Part shown: one piece after another, positions 22,940 through 33,018 of the stretch | Position numbering within the stretch: the stretch's first letter is position 1 | Layout of the letters: each line of letters begins with the position of its first letter | The notes under the pieces: generated by a model | Told to the model about the DNA's origin: nothing | Seen by the model: the letters and a program-made list of their open reading frames with translations, nothing else | Databases searched by the model: none | Made by a program: the position numbers and the translations under genes | Source: Mactromeris polynyma | Lineage: Eukaryota; Mollusca; Bivalvia; Venerida; Mactridae | Direction of reading: 5' to 3' | DNA: 64,000 bases | Assembly (NCBI GenBank): GCA_032209605.1 | Contig: JASFXZ010000005.1 | Location: 29,748,905 to 29,812,904, forward strand

Positions 22940-23900
22940 CATAAGCATTGAATTTATTAAACGAGTTGAATAAAATGATATAAAGCAACACGAATTTAAT
23001 ATTCTATTTATCTCATAATGATACCCAACAAAATGAGGTAAAACACACATCCAAACTTATTTCTATTTGTTTCAAATTCATTTCTAGATCTATTTTTGTT
23101 TTAAATGAATGTTATATTTCCCTTTCCTTTGTGCACTTCTTTCACTTTATAAAGTGTTCATTTCATTTTCTCCCCACTTTCGGCCTATTGGTGCCAGCTT
23201 TCTTGAATTGTCCTGTGATGTATTCCATCCATTACCCCACCCCCTATTTGTCATATTTGGTTCTCCTAGTTATCCATTTTGGTCGGCCAGGCCATTCCTT
23301 GTGCCCAGTAAATCTAAAAATAGAACCGTAAACATTGAGCTCATGCGCATTCGGAACGTCTCTGTCATTCAAACAATTCATCAGCGCAAAGAAAAGAATA
23401 AATGCAGTAAACAAGGTAGCCATAAGTCACTTACTATTTATTTGCACGCAACGAAATTAAATAATCACTGAACAATTATCTCCTCGATGTCAGTAGTGGA
23501 TCACGCCATTGTGTATGTTTATATTGCAAATTGATCATGTGACTCGTGAGGTGCATGCTGGATGGGAACTCCGCGGTATTTTTAAACTGGAAAACCCCGT
23601 TTGCTCGATATTACGACGGCGATTTAATTAGCCTAATTGCTTTAAATGATTTAAATATTCACCATATCACGGACGTGACCATATACAGCTTTTATTTACG
23701 TTTATGATGATAAGACAACACATATTTTGCGGAATTGCAAAATACGACGATTTGTTTTCAATCTGGAGTTCAGCACCTTTAATGCATCAAACGTTGGCAA
23801 TATTGATATTTGTTATCATTAATCCTTTTGTTAATTGTAAACAAGCAGCGTATATATTTCATTTAGGCATGTCCCGCTCATTTACACTGTGCAATATCAT
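22940..23900. other. Spacer, no gene supported
   Basis: The plus frame at 23109-23471 (120 residues) and its overlapping frame lack a recognisable domain, a signal peptide or codon structure that would support a gene. Confidence 0.4.
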
Positions 23901-24342
23901 GGGCGGGTCTAGCGGGGGGGGTCCGGGGGGTCCGACCCCCCCTGGAATGGCTCAGACCCCCCCTGGAAAAAATAAAAAAATGATAAACAAGCGTGATAAA
24001 TCGACAGCTTTCTATAACATTAATCAATGAATAATAAATTTATCAAACATTATGTTCCATAGCTTCACTTTTATCGTTATTGTGTATCTTTCTGAATTCA
24101 ATATTGCATCAATCACCCGTGTAATTTGTTCTTAAAAATACTAAAAAATCTTTAAAAAAACACACAAAATCGAATCTATATTATTGGAGACATCCTCGTG
24201 GTTAGAACAGGTAACGTTTGTTAAAACAGATACAAACGGCTAACATCTGCTTGAATGTGGAAAGGGATTGTATTTCTGTAATTTTGTGGGCAAAAGTTGG
24301 ACCCCCCCCCCCCCCCCTGGAGAAAAATACTGGATCCGCCCC
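23901..24342. mobile_element. MITE-like element with G-rich/C-rich ends
   Basis: The left end GGGCGGGTCTAG is answered at the right end by CTGGATCCGCCCC, so the termini are imperfect inverted repeats. Long G and C runs lie just inside both ends (about 23913-23945 and 24302-24317). This is a widespread invertebrate repeat type with GGGGCGGATCCAG ends. No target duplication could be settled, and no gene is carried. Confidence 0.55.
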
Positions 24343-24774
24343 TGAATATGATATTTATTGCATCGTAAAACCATGCACGGGTATGTCATACTAACTACTA
24401 ATGTTCAAGCGTATGTATTTAAATGCTAGAAAACTGAATTGCTTTCAAAAGATCAGATTACACTCGCCCAACTTCTCTTCATATCAAGTTCGGTATAAAT
24501 GTAACCAAACATTTTCTTAAATCTCTTCCGAGTTTGCACACCACAATAAAAACAGAAACCACATAAATATAGTTTGTTAGTTTGTATACAGACCCTATGT
24601 TTTACTTTGTATCGCAATTTGTTATGAAATAATGTCCACTTGCGCCTCGGTGTCCAAACCTCGGAGTCAAATATGATCATGTTAAAATAAAAATGTATAA
24701 CATTATCAAGTTGATAATATAATGTTATAGTATAATAGTTTAAATGTGATGATAGAAATAACATGAATGGTTAG
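24343..24774. other. Spacer with a block shared with the TLR flanks
   Basis: The segment at about 24400-24540 contains GATCAGATTACACTCGCCCA followed by CATATCAAGTTCGG. Relatives occur at about 40500-40560, 45200-45260, 31950-31990 and 54745-54790. This ties the region to the duplicated TLR spacers. No gene seen. Confidence 0.45.
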
Positions 24775-24985
24775 GGAGGCGCAGCGTTCGAGGGGTAGAG
24801 CGCCTGGCTCCTGATCCGAAGGTTGTAAGTTTGAGCCCCGCGTTGAGAGGGGATTGATCACGAACTTCACAATCCCTACATTTGGCGCGAGTTTTGATCG
24901 GTAGCCAGAAAGGAGTCATCGAGATTGATTTGTATAAGTTGTAAAAACTTATTTCAAAATCGATGTAAACTACATAAATTTGTTA
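24775..24985 (+). mobile_element. tRNA-headed SINE-like element
   Basis: A box A-like GGGGTAGAGCGCCTGG at about 24792 and a box B-like AGTTTGAGCCC at 24828-24838 are spaced as in a tRNA, with an anticodon-arm-like CTCCTGATCCGAAG between. A non-tRNA body and a TTGTAAAAACTT segment follow. The 3' limit is approximate. Confidence 0.5.
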
Positions 24986-25837
24986 CTGGCGGTGTTTCGT
25001 AAAAAAAAGACAAAGTTTGCTAAAATTGCTTAAATTGCACTTTATGTACTTCTCATTTAGAAAGGTGTGTTATATAATATATATGTGAGTTTACATATTG
25101 CCTCTTTTAATTCAACCATGATATGGTGCAAACATCTGAAATTATCTAGGAGGAGATTATTTTAAGTATCAGATTTATGGAGGGGTTTGACAAGAATCGA
25201 AATCGGAGCTTAGATGCCGAAAGATGTCATTTTGACAAACGACAGTCGACAATAACGTGAAGTTTCGTTCCCGTTTTATATTGATGATCAACAAAACTAT
25301 TTTTCACAACTTTCTCTTTGAACTCCCAAAATTAAGTTATCGAAGACCTTTATTATTATTAATGTTATTAATATTTGACCATGTTGTTAAATGCTCATAT
25401 CTATTATTATCTCAATTTTATTTTGTAAATTCTATTCTTTATACTTTATACTGTCCCCCCTCTCATCAATCAATCCCTTGTTTTGTTACCTACTTTCAAA
25501 ATGCAAACTCACTCTAACAAAATATATCTATTTGATGTTAACTTGACCAGAACTAACCAAAATATAATTATACAATAACAACAATTAATGTCATAACCCC
25601 ATGTTGTAACATGTGTTCCTGGGTTTAATAAAGATACGTTCAATTATGTTCTGTTCTGTTAAGCGGGACTTCGAAAAAACTTTGACATAATGAAAAACTT
25701 CGAGACAAAAATTCGTTTTAACCGACAGAAAATCATATAGACAAAAAAGGATAAAATCGGGACTTTTTAAAAACTTCGAGGTAACGGAAAATTCGTCTTA
25801 AGCGAGTTCGTCATAACGAGAGTAGACTGTGTCATTA
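24986..25837. other. AT-rich spacer
   Basis: No gene supported. The 86-residue frame at 25257-25517 is hydrophobic but featureless. The segment at about 25660-25830 has repeated ACTTCGA and GGGACTT motifs and resembles a short DNA element. Its ends were not resolved. Confidence 0.35.
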
Positions 25838-25927
25838 AATTAAAAACCTTGCATATACACAAGTTAAGTGATAGCTGGCTGTCAGTCTTGCATAATACGA
25901 GGATGTCGGGAATTTAATTGAATCGGG

Positions 25928-25934
25928 TATAAAT
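25928..25934 (+). promoter_or_regulatory. TATA box of the second Gly-rich gene
   Basis: TATAAAT in a promoter nearly identical to that at 14641. Similarity between the two promoters starts near 25845 and 14555. The 5' UTR exon ends at 25989 before GTAAGT. Confidence 0.7.
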
Positions 25935-26208
25935 TGACTCTCAGCTTACTGACCATCACTTCGCAGTCAGACAGATAAACCAACACATCGTAAGTAAATC
26001 AGTTGCTTAGTTAAATAAATGTTGAGATTTACAAACAATTTAGATTGATAATTAATACTAATTTGGTACTTAAGACTGACATATTTATTGCATGTTCTTA
26101 TTTGATTTTTGCGATATTTTTAGAAACGTAATTGAAGAATATTTATATGAAACATACAGTGTATTAGATCTAACGTTTTTTTAAATGTATTATTTTTGTA
26201 TTCAGAAA

Positions 26209-26967
26209 ATGAAGATCACAATCTTTGCTACCATTGCTCTTTCCGCCGTCGTCGGTATGACACTGGCCGATGAAATGTGGAACAACAATAATAACAACAA
26301 CAATTTCGGACGTATTGTCGGTGGAGTAGGTGGTATTGGATCTATCGGCGGCGGACAATTCAGTTCCGGTATTGGTTCAGGCTATGGATTAGGTTCCGGA
26401 TACAGTTCAGGCTATGGATCCGGATCCGGATACAGTTCCGGTATTGGTTCAGGCTACGGTTCAGGTTCCGGATACAGTTCCGGATACAGTTCAGGTTATG
26501 GATCCGGATCTGGATACGGTTACGGAGGTGTGCAAGCCCAATATGTCCCAGTACCTGCCACTGGTGGAAACGCCGGATTTGGAATCGGATCTCTCTGTAA
26601 GTGTTTTTGTACCGTTTCTTCAGGAATGCGATTGAAAAAACTAAGAATGTACACAACTGTTTATATATGAAATTTTATTTAAGTGCATCTTGGAAGTAAG
26701 ATGTATAAAAAAATGTTTATGGTCATTTTAACCTTTCAGAGGATAAAGTTTAATTCTGTTACCATTTTAGGCTATATTGAAAATTTTACCATCAATTGAA
26801 TGTGACATTTTCGATCATTCATGACAGTTCAAATGTTTTACCAATTATGTCACTTAATTTTTTCAGTGCCCCTTTTCGGACTATTGTTCCTCCTTCCCCT
26901 CCTCTTCCAAGGATCCACCGGAACCCAGGACCAGATTATCCTCCTTAACACCACACTGGAAGGTTAA
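26209..26967 (+). CDS. Secreted Gly/Ser/Tyr-rich repeat protein, copy 2 (162 aa, spliced)
   Basis: The coding sequence is join(26209..26596, 26867..26967), 489 nt. The intron is GT-AG and of the same phase as in copy 1. The ATG follows the acceptor by three bases, as in copy 1. The signal peptide and Asn run are the same. The repeat domain is rearranged: a SSGIGSGYGSGSGY unit and an extra SSGYSSGY step replace one of the three regular units, making the protein eight residues longer. The C-terminal exon again encodes LPLFGLLFLLPLLF and a 19-residue tail, here with TQDQI in place of TQNQV. A 5' UTR exon ends at 25989, the coding exon 3 ends at 26980, and a 3' UTR exon starts at 27402. A role in an extracellular matrix is inferred from composition only. 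Confidence 0.85.
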
Positions 26968-27401
26968 CCAGCTCATTTATGTAAGTATATAGTATATTCC
27001 TTTACACATTAGGAAATGTAGATATATCAATAACAGGTTTCGCTTCTATCGATGTACAGCAGCGCATATTACAGTATATCTCATGTTGCTTACATCTTAC
27101 CGTTCTATGATTTAAACTCAAATTGGTTTCTCAAGGAAGATTTTGACTTTAAAGTTATCTTATTTATTAAACATCGACTGTGAAACAAGGTCTTATGACA
27201 TACAACCCCCACCACTGCCTAGACTAGTATGCCTCCGGAGAGGTATTAACTCGTAGCTAATTTTCAATGAATTTACATATATCATTCAGATCTCTCGGTG
27301 TGTCAATGTTTGTTTAATCGAAATTTCTAAAATGAAAACATATCTGCGAGTACATATGTCCTACGTTGATCTGAAATCTAAACGTGATTTCTCTTTTACA
27401 G

Positions 27402-27560
27402 ATTATTGCTGTCGTGCTTTCGTGCTGTGCGCTAAGCGTAACAAGAGATGTTCCTCCATGGTTCATGTACCGTTTTATCATGACACCACATCTCCGAGAA
27501 AGTGTCTCCATATTTATTGTGTTAAGTTTGTGAAAATAAAATATATGAAAACAAAACTCT
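27402..27560 (+). other. 3' UTR exon of Gly-rich gene copy 2 with polyadenylation signal
   Basis: An acceptor (TTTCTCTTTTACAG) ends at 27401. AATAAA lies at 27535-27540. Nearly the whole exon matches 16367-16525. Confidence 0.65.
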
Positions 27561-27820
27561 GTATTTTGTTGTAAATGTACGTGTATAATGCATTTATATT
27601 TTGATAACTGTTGTAAACACATTTGAGGTGCTCAGCCAATGACAGAATGTTTTACAATTATTCACCAATATATACTGTGTACACAATAACAGTATTCTAA
27701 ACTACTTTTGAATCGACAGTAGTCGGGTTTTGAAGCTTGTGAGCACACATGAGATTGTTACAGGTTCTCTCCCTTTATCCATTCTATAGAATGTTTATAT
27801 ATAGTACAAGGAGTCAAATA

Positions 27821-28120
27821 CTTTCCACACCTGACATCTTTCCACACCTGAAATCTTTCCACACCTGACATCTTTCCACATATGACATATTTCCACATCT
27901 GACATCTTTCCACACCTGACATCTTTCCACACCTGTCATCTTTCCACACCTGACATCTTTCCACACCTGACATCTTTCCACACCAGACATCTTTCCACAC
28001 CAGACATCTTTCCACACCAGACATCTTTCCATACCTGACATCTTTCCACACCTGACATCTTTCCACACCTGACATCTTTCCACACCTGACATCTTTCCAC
28101 ACCTGACATCTTTCCATACC
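27821..28120. repeat. 17-bp minisatellite, about 17 copies
   Basis: Same unit and same position relative to the gene as the array at 16790, but a third of the length and mostly the CTGACATCTTTCCACAC form. Four adjacent units carry CACCAGAC. The minus-strand frames of 74-141 residues across it are repeat artefacts. Confidence 0.95.
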
Positions 28121-28395
28121 CTACTTTCATTTTGCAATTTGGTTCCCCGTGTGCATACAATGTGATACGGTGGGCCAGGGATACAAAACAAAATATGAAC
28201 GACAGTTAGCCGTAACTGAACGCAGTGTTCGGCTCTCAAATTCGCGTGCTACCTCAGAGTTACTCGAGCGAGTAGGCACATATTGCGCACGCACTTTTTT
28301 GCAAACAGTGCGTTCAGTAGCAAAATGCGTGCACAGTTTCGTAACTGGAGCGAGTGTTAGCCTTAACCGAACGCAAGGCAGAGGACACTGTTCCG

Positions 28396-28555
28396 CATGG
28401 ACGCCATTTTGTTTAGCAAAGCTATAGCACTGTCAGATCACGCTACCTATCTAAAGATAGGGGCTACTTTTCCTACGTCTAAGAAACGGCAGCGCTACTT
28501 TCCCTACGTAGCGGTAGGTAGAATTCTACCTTTCCTACCTCTAAAAAACGCACCT
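28396..28555. mobile_element. Dispersed fold-back repeat (also at 35.7 kb, inverted)
   Basis: The segment starts near CATGGACGCCATTTTGTTTA, contains AAACGGCAGCGCTACTTTCC and the palindrome GGTAGAATTCTACC, and ends CCTCTAAAAAACGCACCTC. It matches the reverse complement of about 35693-35855. Just upstream, a GTTAGCCGTAACTGAACGCA segment (28205) recurs as a direct repeat at 28358. The element boundary on the left is uncertain. Confidence 0.5.
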
Positions 28556-28926
28556 CAGATCCAGTTAGCGTATAGTATAGGAGCGTGCGACTGGAGCTGA
28601 TTTTAATGAGATTGCCATACTACACAGACCCAAAATGAAAACTTTACACTTTATTTTTTTGAATACATGTATTTGTTTTGTTAGTATATATATTGTTGTA
28701 AGTGTTACACATGTTTATCACGATTTCATTGCGGATAACGATTATGCAATTGTTTTAAAAATCGCTGGTATATTCATGCGTCCAAACAGGAACAACGTTT
28801 TCCTTACTTTGCACGTGCGCAGCAACATTGGTTTCATTTACAGGTTTTACACTGTCAAGTAATTGTTTACTGCTTAGCACAGTTAAAAAATATTGAATTT
28901 GTTTTAAAAATCAATTGCACTTAGTG
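28556..28926. other. Spacer
   Basis: The 75-residue frame at 28635-28862 begins with a hydrophobic stretch but has no homologous copy in the window and no recognised domain. It is not called. Confidence 0.35.
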
Positions 28927-29580
28927 ATGCCACGTCTTTCTGAAGATCAGAGAAACCAGGCGATTGGTATGCCCTGGGCGGGGTCAATGATAAATAACGT
29001 AGCGTGTCATTTTGGCAGCTCCAGACAGACTATTCATAATCTTGCGAACTGGTACAACACTACTGGATCTTGCAGAGATCGTGCAAGACCCGGTCGCGTA
29101 CGTGCTACAACGTAACGTACTGATCGCGTTATCACGTTGAATCACCTACGTAATCGTTTTTTACCAGCAACCATTACTGCTCGGCGTTACGGGGTTCATG
29201 TACAGACGATCATAAACCGTTTGAGACAGAACCGTGTTCCTATTCGTGCTCGTCGTCCATATACTGGACAGATTTTGACAGCTCGTCATTTGCATTTCAC
29301 GCGGAACCAGTGGTAACCACTACTTTTTATCGATGAGTCACGGTTTACCGTCAGCCATGCGGATGGCAGAATACGCATCTATCGCCGTAGAAATGAAAGA
29401 CTTGCAGATTGTTGTATTCAGGAGAGAGACATATTTGGTGGTGGCAGTGTTATGGTCCGAAATGCACTTGTGTTAGAGTGGCAACGTATTCCAAACGCGG
29501 TCATACGACGTTACGTAAATTCAAGGAGGCGACGTATTCTCCAATGCATTCGTAAAAATGGCGGTCACACTGGTTACTGA
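28927..29580 (+). pseudogene. Tc1-type transposase, internally deleted
   Basis: The frame opens MPRLSEDQRNQAIGM and has a paired helix-turn-helix region (ACHFGSSRQTIHNL, then CRDRARPGRVRATT). A stop follows at 29113. The frame continues past it with RVITLNHLRNRFLPATITAR and then, after another stop, LFIDESRFTVSHADGR and RERDIFGGGSVMV-like residues, which include the first catalytic Asp. It then jumps to the C-terminal end (WQRIPNAVIRRYV, GGHTGY). The middle, with the second Asp and the third acidic residue, is missing. At 654 bp it is about two thirds of a normal Tc1 transposase gene. No terminal inverted repeats were identified. Confidence 0.8.
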
Positions 29581-31134
29581 TGCTTCTTATAAAATCACTC
29601 ACTCAGTCAGTACTCAGTACTTTCTTTTCTCCAAATGTTGTGTGATAATTTACATTTTTCTGGAATTTTAATTTCGACCCCTCTCCACCTAATTGTTCAT
29701 AAAAAATATACATTGTCTGATTTTTTTCCAGTAAATTACACACAAACAATCAAACAAAATATATAATAAGTGGTCAACTAGATAAGATTCGTGTTACCAC
29801 TTACATGTAGTGTAATACATCATAAAAAGGTAAGAGGTAGCAGTCCTGGGCACTTTCAAGCCTGTTTCCAGTTTATGATATTTATCTTACTTAAAATTTA
29901 TCACGAATATTAACTAGATAGCTAGATAATTATCGTAATACTTAGAGTTTAACACGAATTAATTCGCGAACGCTATCATGCTAACTGGTGGCAGTAATAT
30001 GCCACCATAATATTCATATGAAATATTCACGTTTAACTCTTCATTATCATAAAATCGACGCGGCGTTAGAAAAAGTGGCCTTATTCCCTTATACGTCTTT
30101 AAGTTGCACGGAGTTATGGTGAGAACATACTAGAGAAAACAGGATTATCGCAATGGAACGATCAGTGGCAAAAACAAACAAAAATAATTGTCTTTTATAT
30201 ATTGGCTTTTGTGCACCCAAAATGTACAGCTTAGGTTTAGGCATACAATGTGGCATGCATCGAATGCAAAATGTGCAAATGCGAAATTATTGTGTCTTGC
30301 GTCCTCTTCCCTTTGTAATTATTAACTTGTATGCATGCACAATCATTTTACCTGATGCATTTTTGACGACTAATCACTTTGATTGTGCCATTTACTGATC
30401 CACTCCTTCATTCATGTTTACCATACTGTATTCAAATGGAGATACTGTTATGTTGTTGCATTTACAAGTGTGTGTGTTGTGCATGATTCCATTTATCGTC
30501 GTCTATTGCATACTTATACTTAATTTACAATATACCCATGTAATACACACATCTTCAAATGCATAATTCATCCACATTCAGAAACTAAACTATCGATCAC
30601 CCAAGCACGCTCAATGTTTCGATTACAAAGTACAAAATCTCAGATCACTTATACACACAGAAAACACGACAGACAGAAGCATAAGGTAATAATATAAAAT
30701 GACAGAGCAATAAATGATAGTTTTTTACATGATAGTTTTATTTTCAAAATTCAATAAGCCTTGTGGCCCATGAGGACAACATATTTACAATTACATGTAT
30801 ATACAGGATAATTCAAACAGACAAAGTTGCGGAGAAGATACATTTACATTAAATAAAACATGTGTGTTGACCAAAATGACAATTTTGTATAGAAGCATCA
30901 CCTGCTTACAAAAGTTACAATAATATATACATAAAACAAAACAAAAAACAAAACAAAATACAGGAAACTGTTGGTAGAAAGTATGAATTTTAAAAGTACC
31001 AACGTGGAAATATACTTGTCAATTATTTAAGCAGTATTGGGTATTATCTTTAACATTTATCGTATATAACATGTATTTAGGTTAATACAAAACATATGTA
31101 CCCTGAAAAGACTGTACGATTCTTTAACATAATA
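29581..31134. other. Spacer downstream of TLR A; duplicated part from about 30.4 kb
   Basis: From about 30420 (TGTATTCAAATGGAGATACT) the sequence recurs at 40930 and 53243 and belongs to the TLR duplication unit. The frame at 30153-30398 is disrupted in the related segment at 40.7 kb and is not supported as a gene. Confidence 0.5.
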
Positions 31135-31274
31135 CAATAAAACTCACTTAAAGACCAACTCAATAATCAGACCTCCTCAAAATTAAGAACAATTTTCAAT
31201 TCCTTTTTCAGGGTTGATCTTTATTCAACCTCAATAATAAGACCGATGGTGGTCTTATTATTTTGGTTTTACTG
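31135..31274. mobile_element. Tc1/mariner-type MITE in TLR spacer
   Basis: The left end CAATAAAACTCACTTAAAGA and the right end (other strand) CAGTAAAACCAAAATAATAA are both followed inward by the GACCA-type motif, and TA flanks both sides. Copies occupy the same position at 41357-41529 and 53947-54085. Relatives upstream of TLR B and C lie at 49696 and 59156. Confidence 0.6.
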
Positions 31275-31424
31275 TATTGTGGCCGATAATAAGCATTTGG
31301 TTATGATTATCATACATATAACTATTGGTCGTATTTTTATGAGATTGCTTTCTTTCAATTAGTGATAACCGGAAGAATACGCGTGTACACGAACTTATTA
31401 TGTAAAACTTACGCAGAATCATTA

Positions 31425-31605
31425 ACATCAGACATGTTGTCATGCTTATGTGAAACTGCAGTATTGTAACACTTCCGGGTGAAATCAGGGAAACACCCTA
31501 ACAAGTGCATCCACTAGTAGGACAAATTTTGATGTAGTCATGAATTAACATATAAATTAAACTTCCACTCCGCCTGAGATAAATCACAAGGTTATGGGTC
31601 TACAA
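31425..31605. repeat. Conserved intergenic block of the TLR cluster (copy 1 of 6)
   Basis: It starts around CAGACATGTTGTCATGCTTA and continues through ACACTTCCGGGTGAAATCAG, GATGTAGTCATGAATTAACA and CCGCCTGAGATAAATCACAA. Other copies in the same orientation are near 35492, 41680, 49940, 54240 and 59390. Confidence 0.65.
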
Positions 31606-32410
31606 TTCGAATACCAGACATCAGAAATTAGGATATCCGTTCTTCATTAATGCAATCCAATGCCAGGTTTCATTTAGTATTCAAAAATAATGTATCAAGT
31701 ATTGGAAATGCAGAAACCTAGTATTCGGATAAAAATTGCACATTAATTACTATTCATTTCGAATACTGTATATATGCGTTTTGAATGCCAGAGATATTAA
31801 TCATATACTGTATTAGTAATCCAGAACTGAACTTGCATATATCTAGTACTCAAATTGCAGATATTACCATACTTGATATAATATTTCCATTTCTATGAAA
31901 CAAGGTTATCCAAACTTCATACAGCAGGAAGTTTGCACAAATAACGATCAAGAGATATCAGATTACATTTTTTTCCATATCAAGTTCGATAATGTAACCA
32001 AATATTTGCCAACCAATCAACTATCGCTTCCTAGTTTACAATCGCAATAACGAAACCACATAAAGATAGTTTGTATTTCAAGACAGTAATAAAATGGATG
32101 GCACATACAAAGTGCATAATCACCTAGAATCCCATATAGACATGGTGAGAAACACACTGCCAATTAAATCGGTGAAAATACGATTATCGCCAAGGAACTA
32201 TCAATGACAAAACAAACAAAAAATAAACTTTTATATATTGGCTTTTGTGCACCAAAACTTACACTTCAAATGTATAATTCATCGAACTAAAATATCGACC
32301 ACAAAAGCACGCTCAATGTTTCGATAACAAAAGACAAAATCTCATATCACATGTACACACGGAAAACACCGCAAAAAAGAACATTCATAAAACAACGAAG
32401 AAATATACAC
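31606..32410. other. Duplicated spacer downstream of TLR A
   Basis: AT-rich and full of short motifs around ATATCTAGTATTCGAAT and CAGATAT. It is colinear with spacer sequence before TLR B and TLR C. No gene seen. Confidence 0.45.
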
Positions 32411-32792
32411 TAGTAATGGATAATCGGGCAAATTTCATAATCGATAATTGGATTATTTTGAAAACTCATGTTCGATATTCGAATCGGAAATAATCGAAAT
32501 CTTAGTTTTTTAGTAAAAGTGTAATAAAGACAATTAAGTTAATATATACAAGTTAATTTTGATATCTCTTTGTTACTACATTTAACATCTATGGGGTTTA
32601 ACATTACTCTTATCATTCAATAAATTAAAGATTTGATCTATAGCTTGAGGAAATAGATAGACACAATAATAGATGTCCAAAAAATGAAACATTTCCGATA
32701 ATCGATTATGAACTACAATAATCGATATTGTCGCCGACGTCGGATGTCTAGCGAAGATTTTTCGATTATTTTCGATTATAACGCCATCACTA
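32411..32792. mobile_element. hAT-like MITE, 382 bp, perfect 8-bp target duplication
   Basis: The left end is TAGTAATGG and the right end CCATCACTA, flanked on both sides by ATATACAC (32403-32410 and 32793-32800). Subterminal ATAATCGA-type motifs recur near both ends. An 8-bp duplication points to the hAT superfamily. It lies about 230 bases downstream of the TLR A stop. Orthologous insertions lie at 45682 and 55207. Relative to those, this copy lacks about 100 internal bases. The 107-residue minus frame across it is not a gene. Confidence 0.75.
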
Positions 32793-33002
32793 ATATACAC
32801 CAAACAGTGAGTCAATTTGACTGTAAATTGCTTTTTTCCTCCTTTCTCGTGTTTATCTGGAATGCTTGTTGTGGTATCAGTATGAGTGGGACACAAGAAA
32901 TACAAGAGAACTTAGCATACATATTGTTTACATCAACTTCAATCAAGTTACAGATGTAACATTAATTATCAGATCAAAATTTGGTGGACATACTTGGCAA
33001 AT

Positions 33003-33008
33003 TTTATT
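33003..33008 (-). other. Polyadenylation signal of TLR A
   Basis: AATAAA on the minus strand lies only about 10 bases after the stop codon. The same spacing occurs at 46375-46380 and 55900-55905, which would give very short 3' UTRs. Confidence 0.5.
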
Positions 33009-33018
33009 CGGTATTAAG

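Noticed and set aside
23109..23471. 120-residue plus-strand frame
   Set aside because: No domain, no repeat copy and no splice or promoter context. Overlapped by another frame.
32582..32905. 107-residue minus-strand frame conserved in all three TLR units (also at 46080 and 55605)
   Set aside because: It lies over the hAT-like MITE and its target site. Conservation reflects recent duplication, and the frame length changes with the MITE indel.
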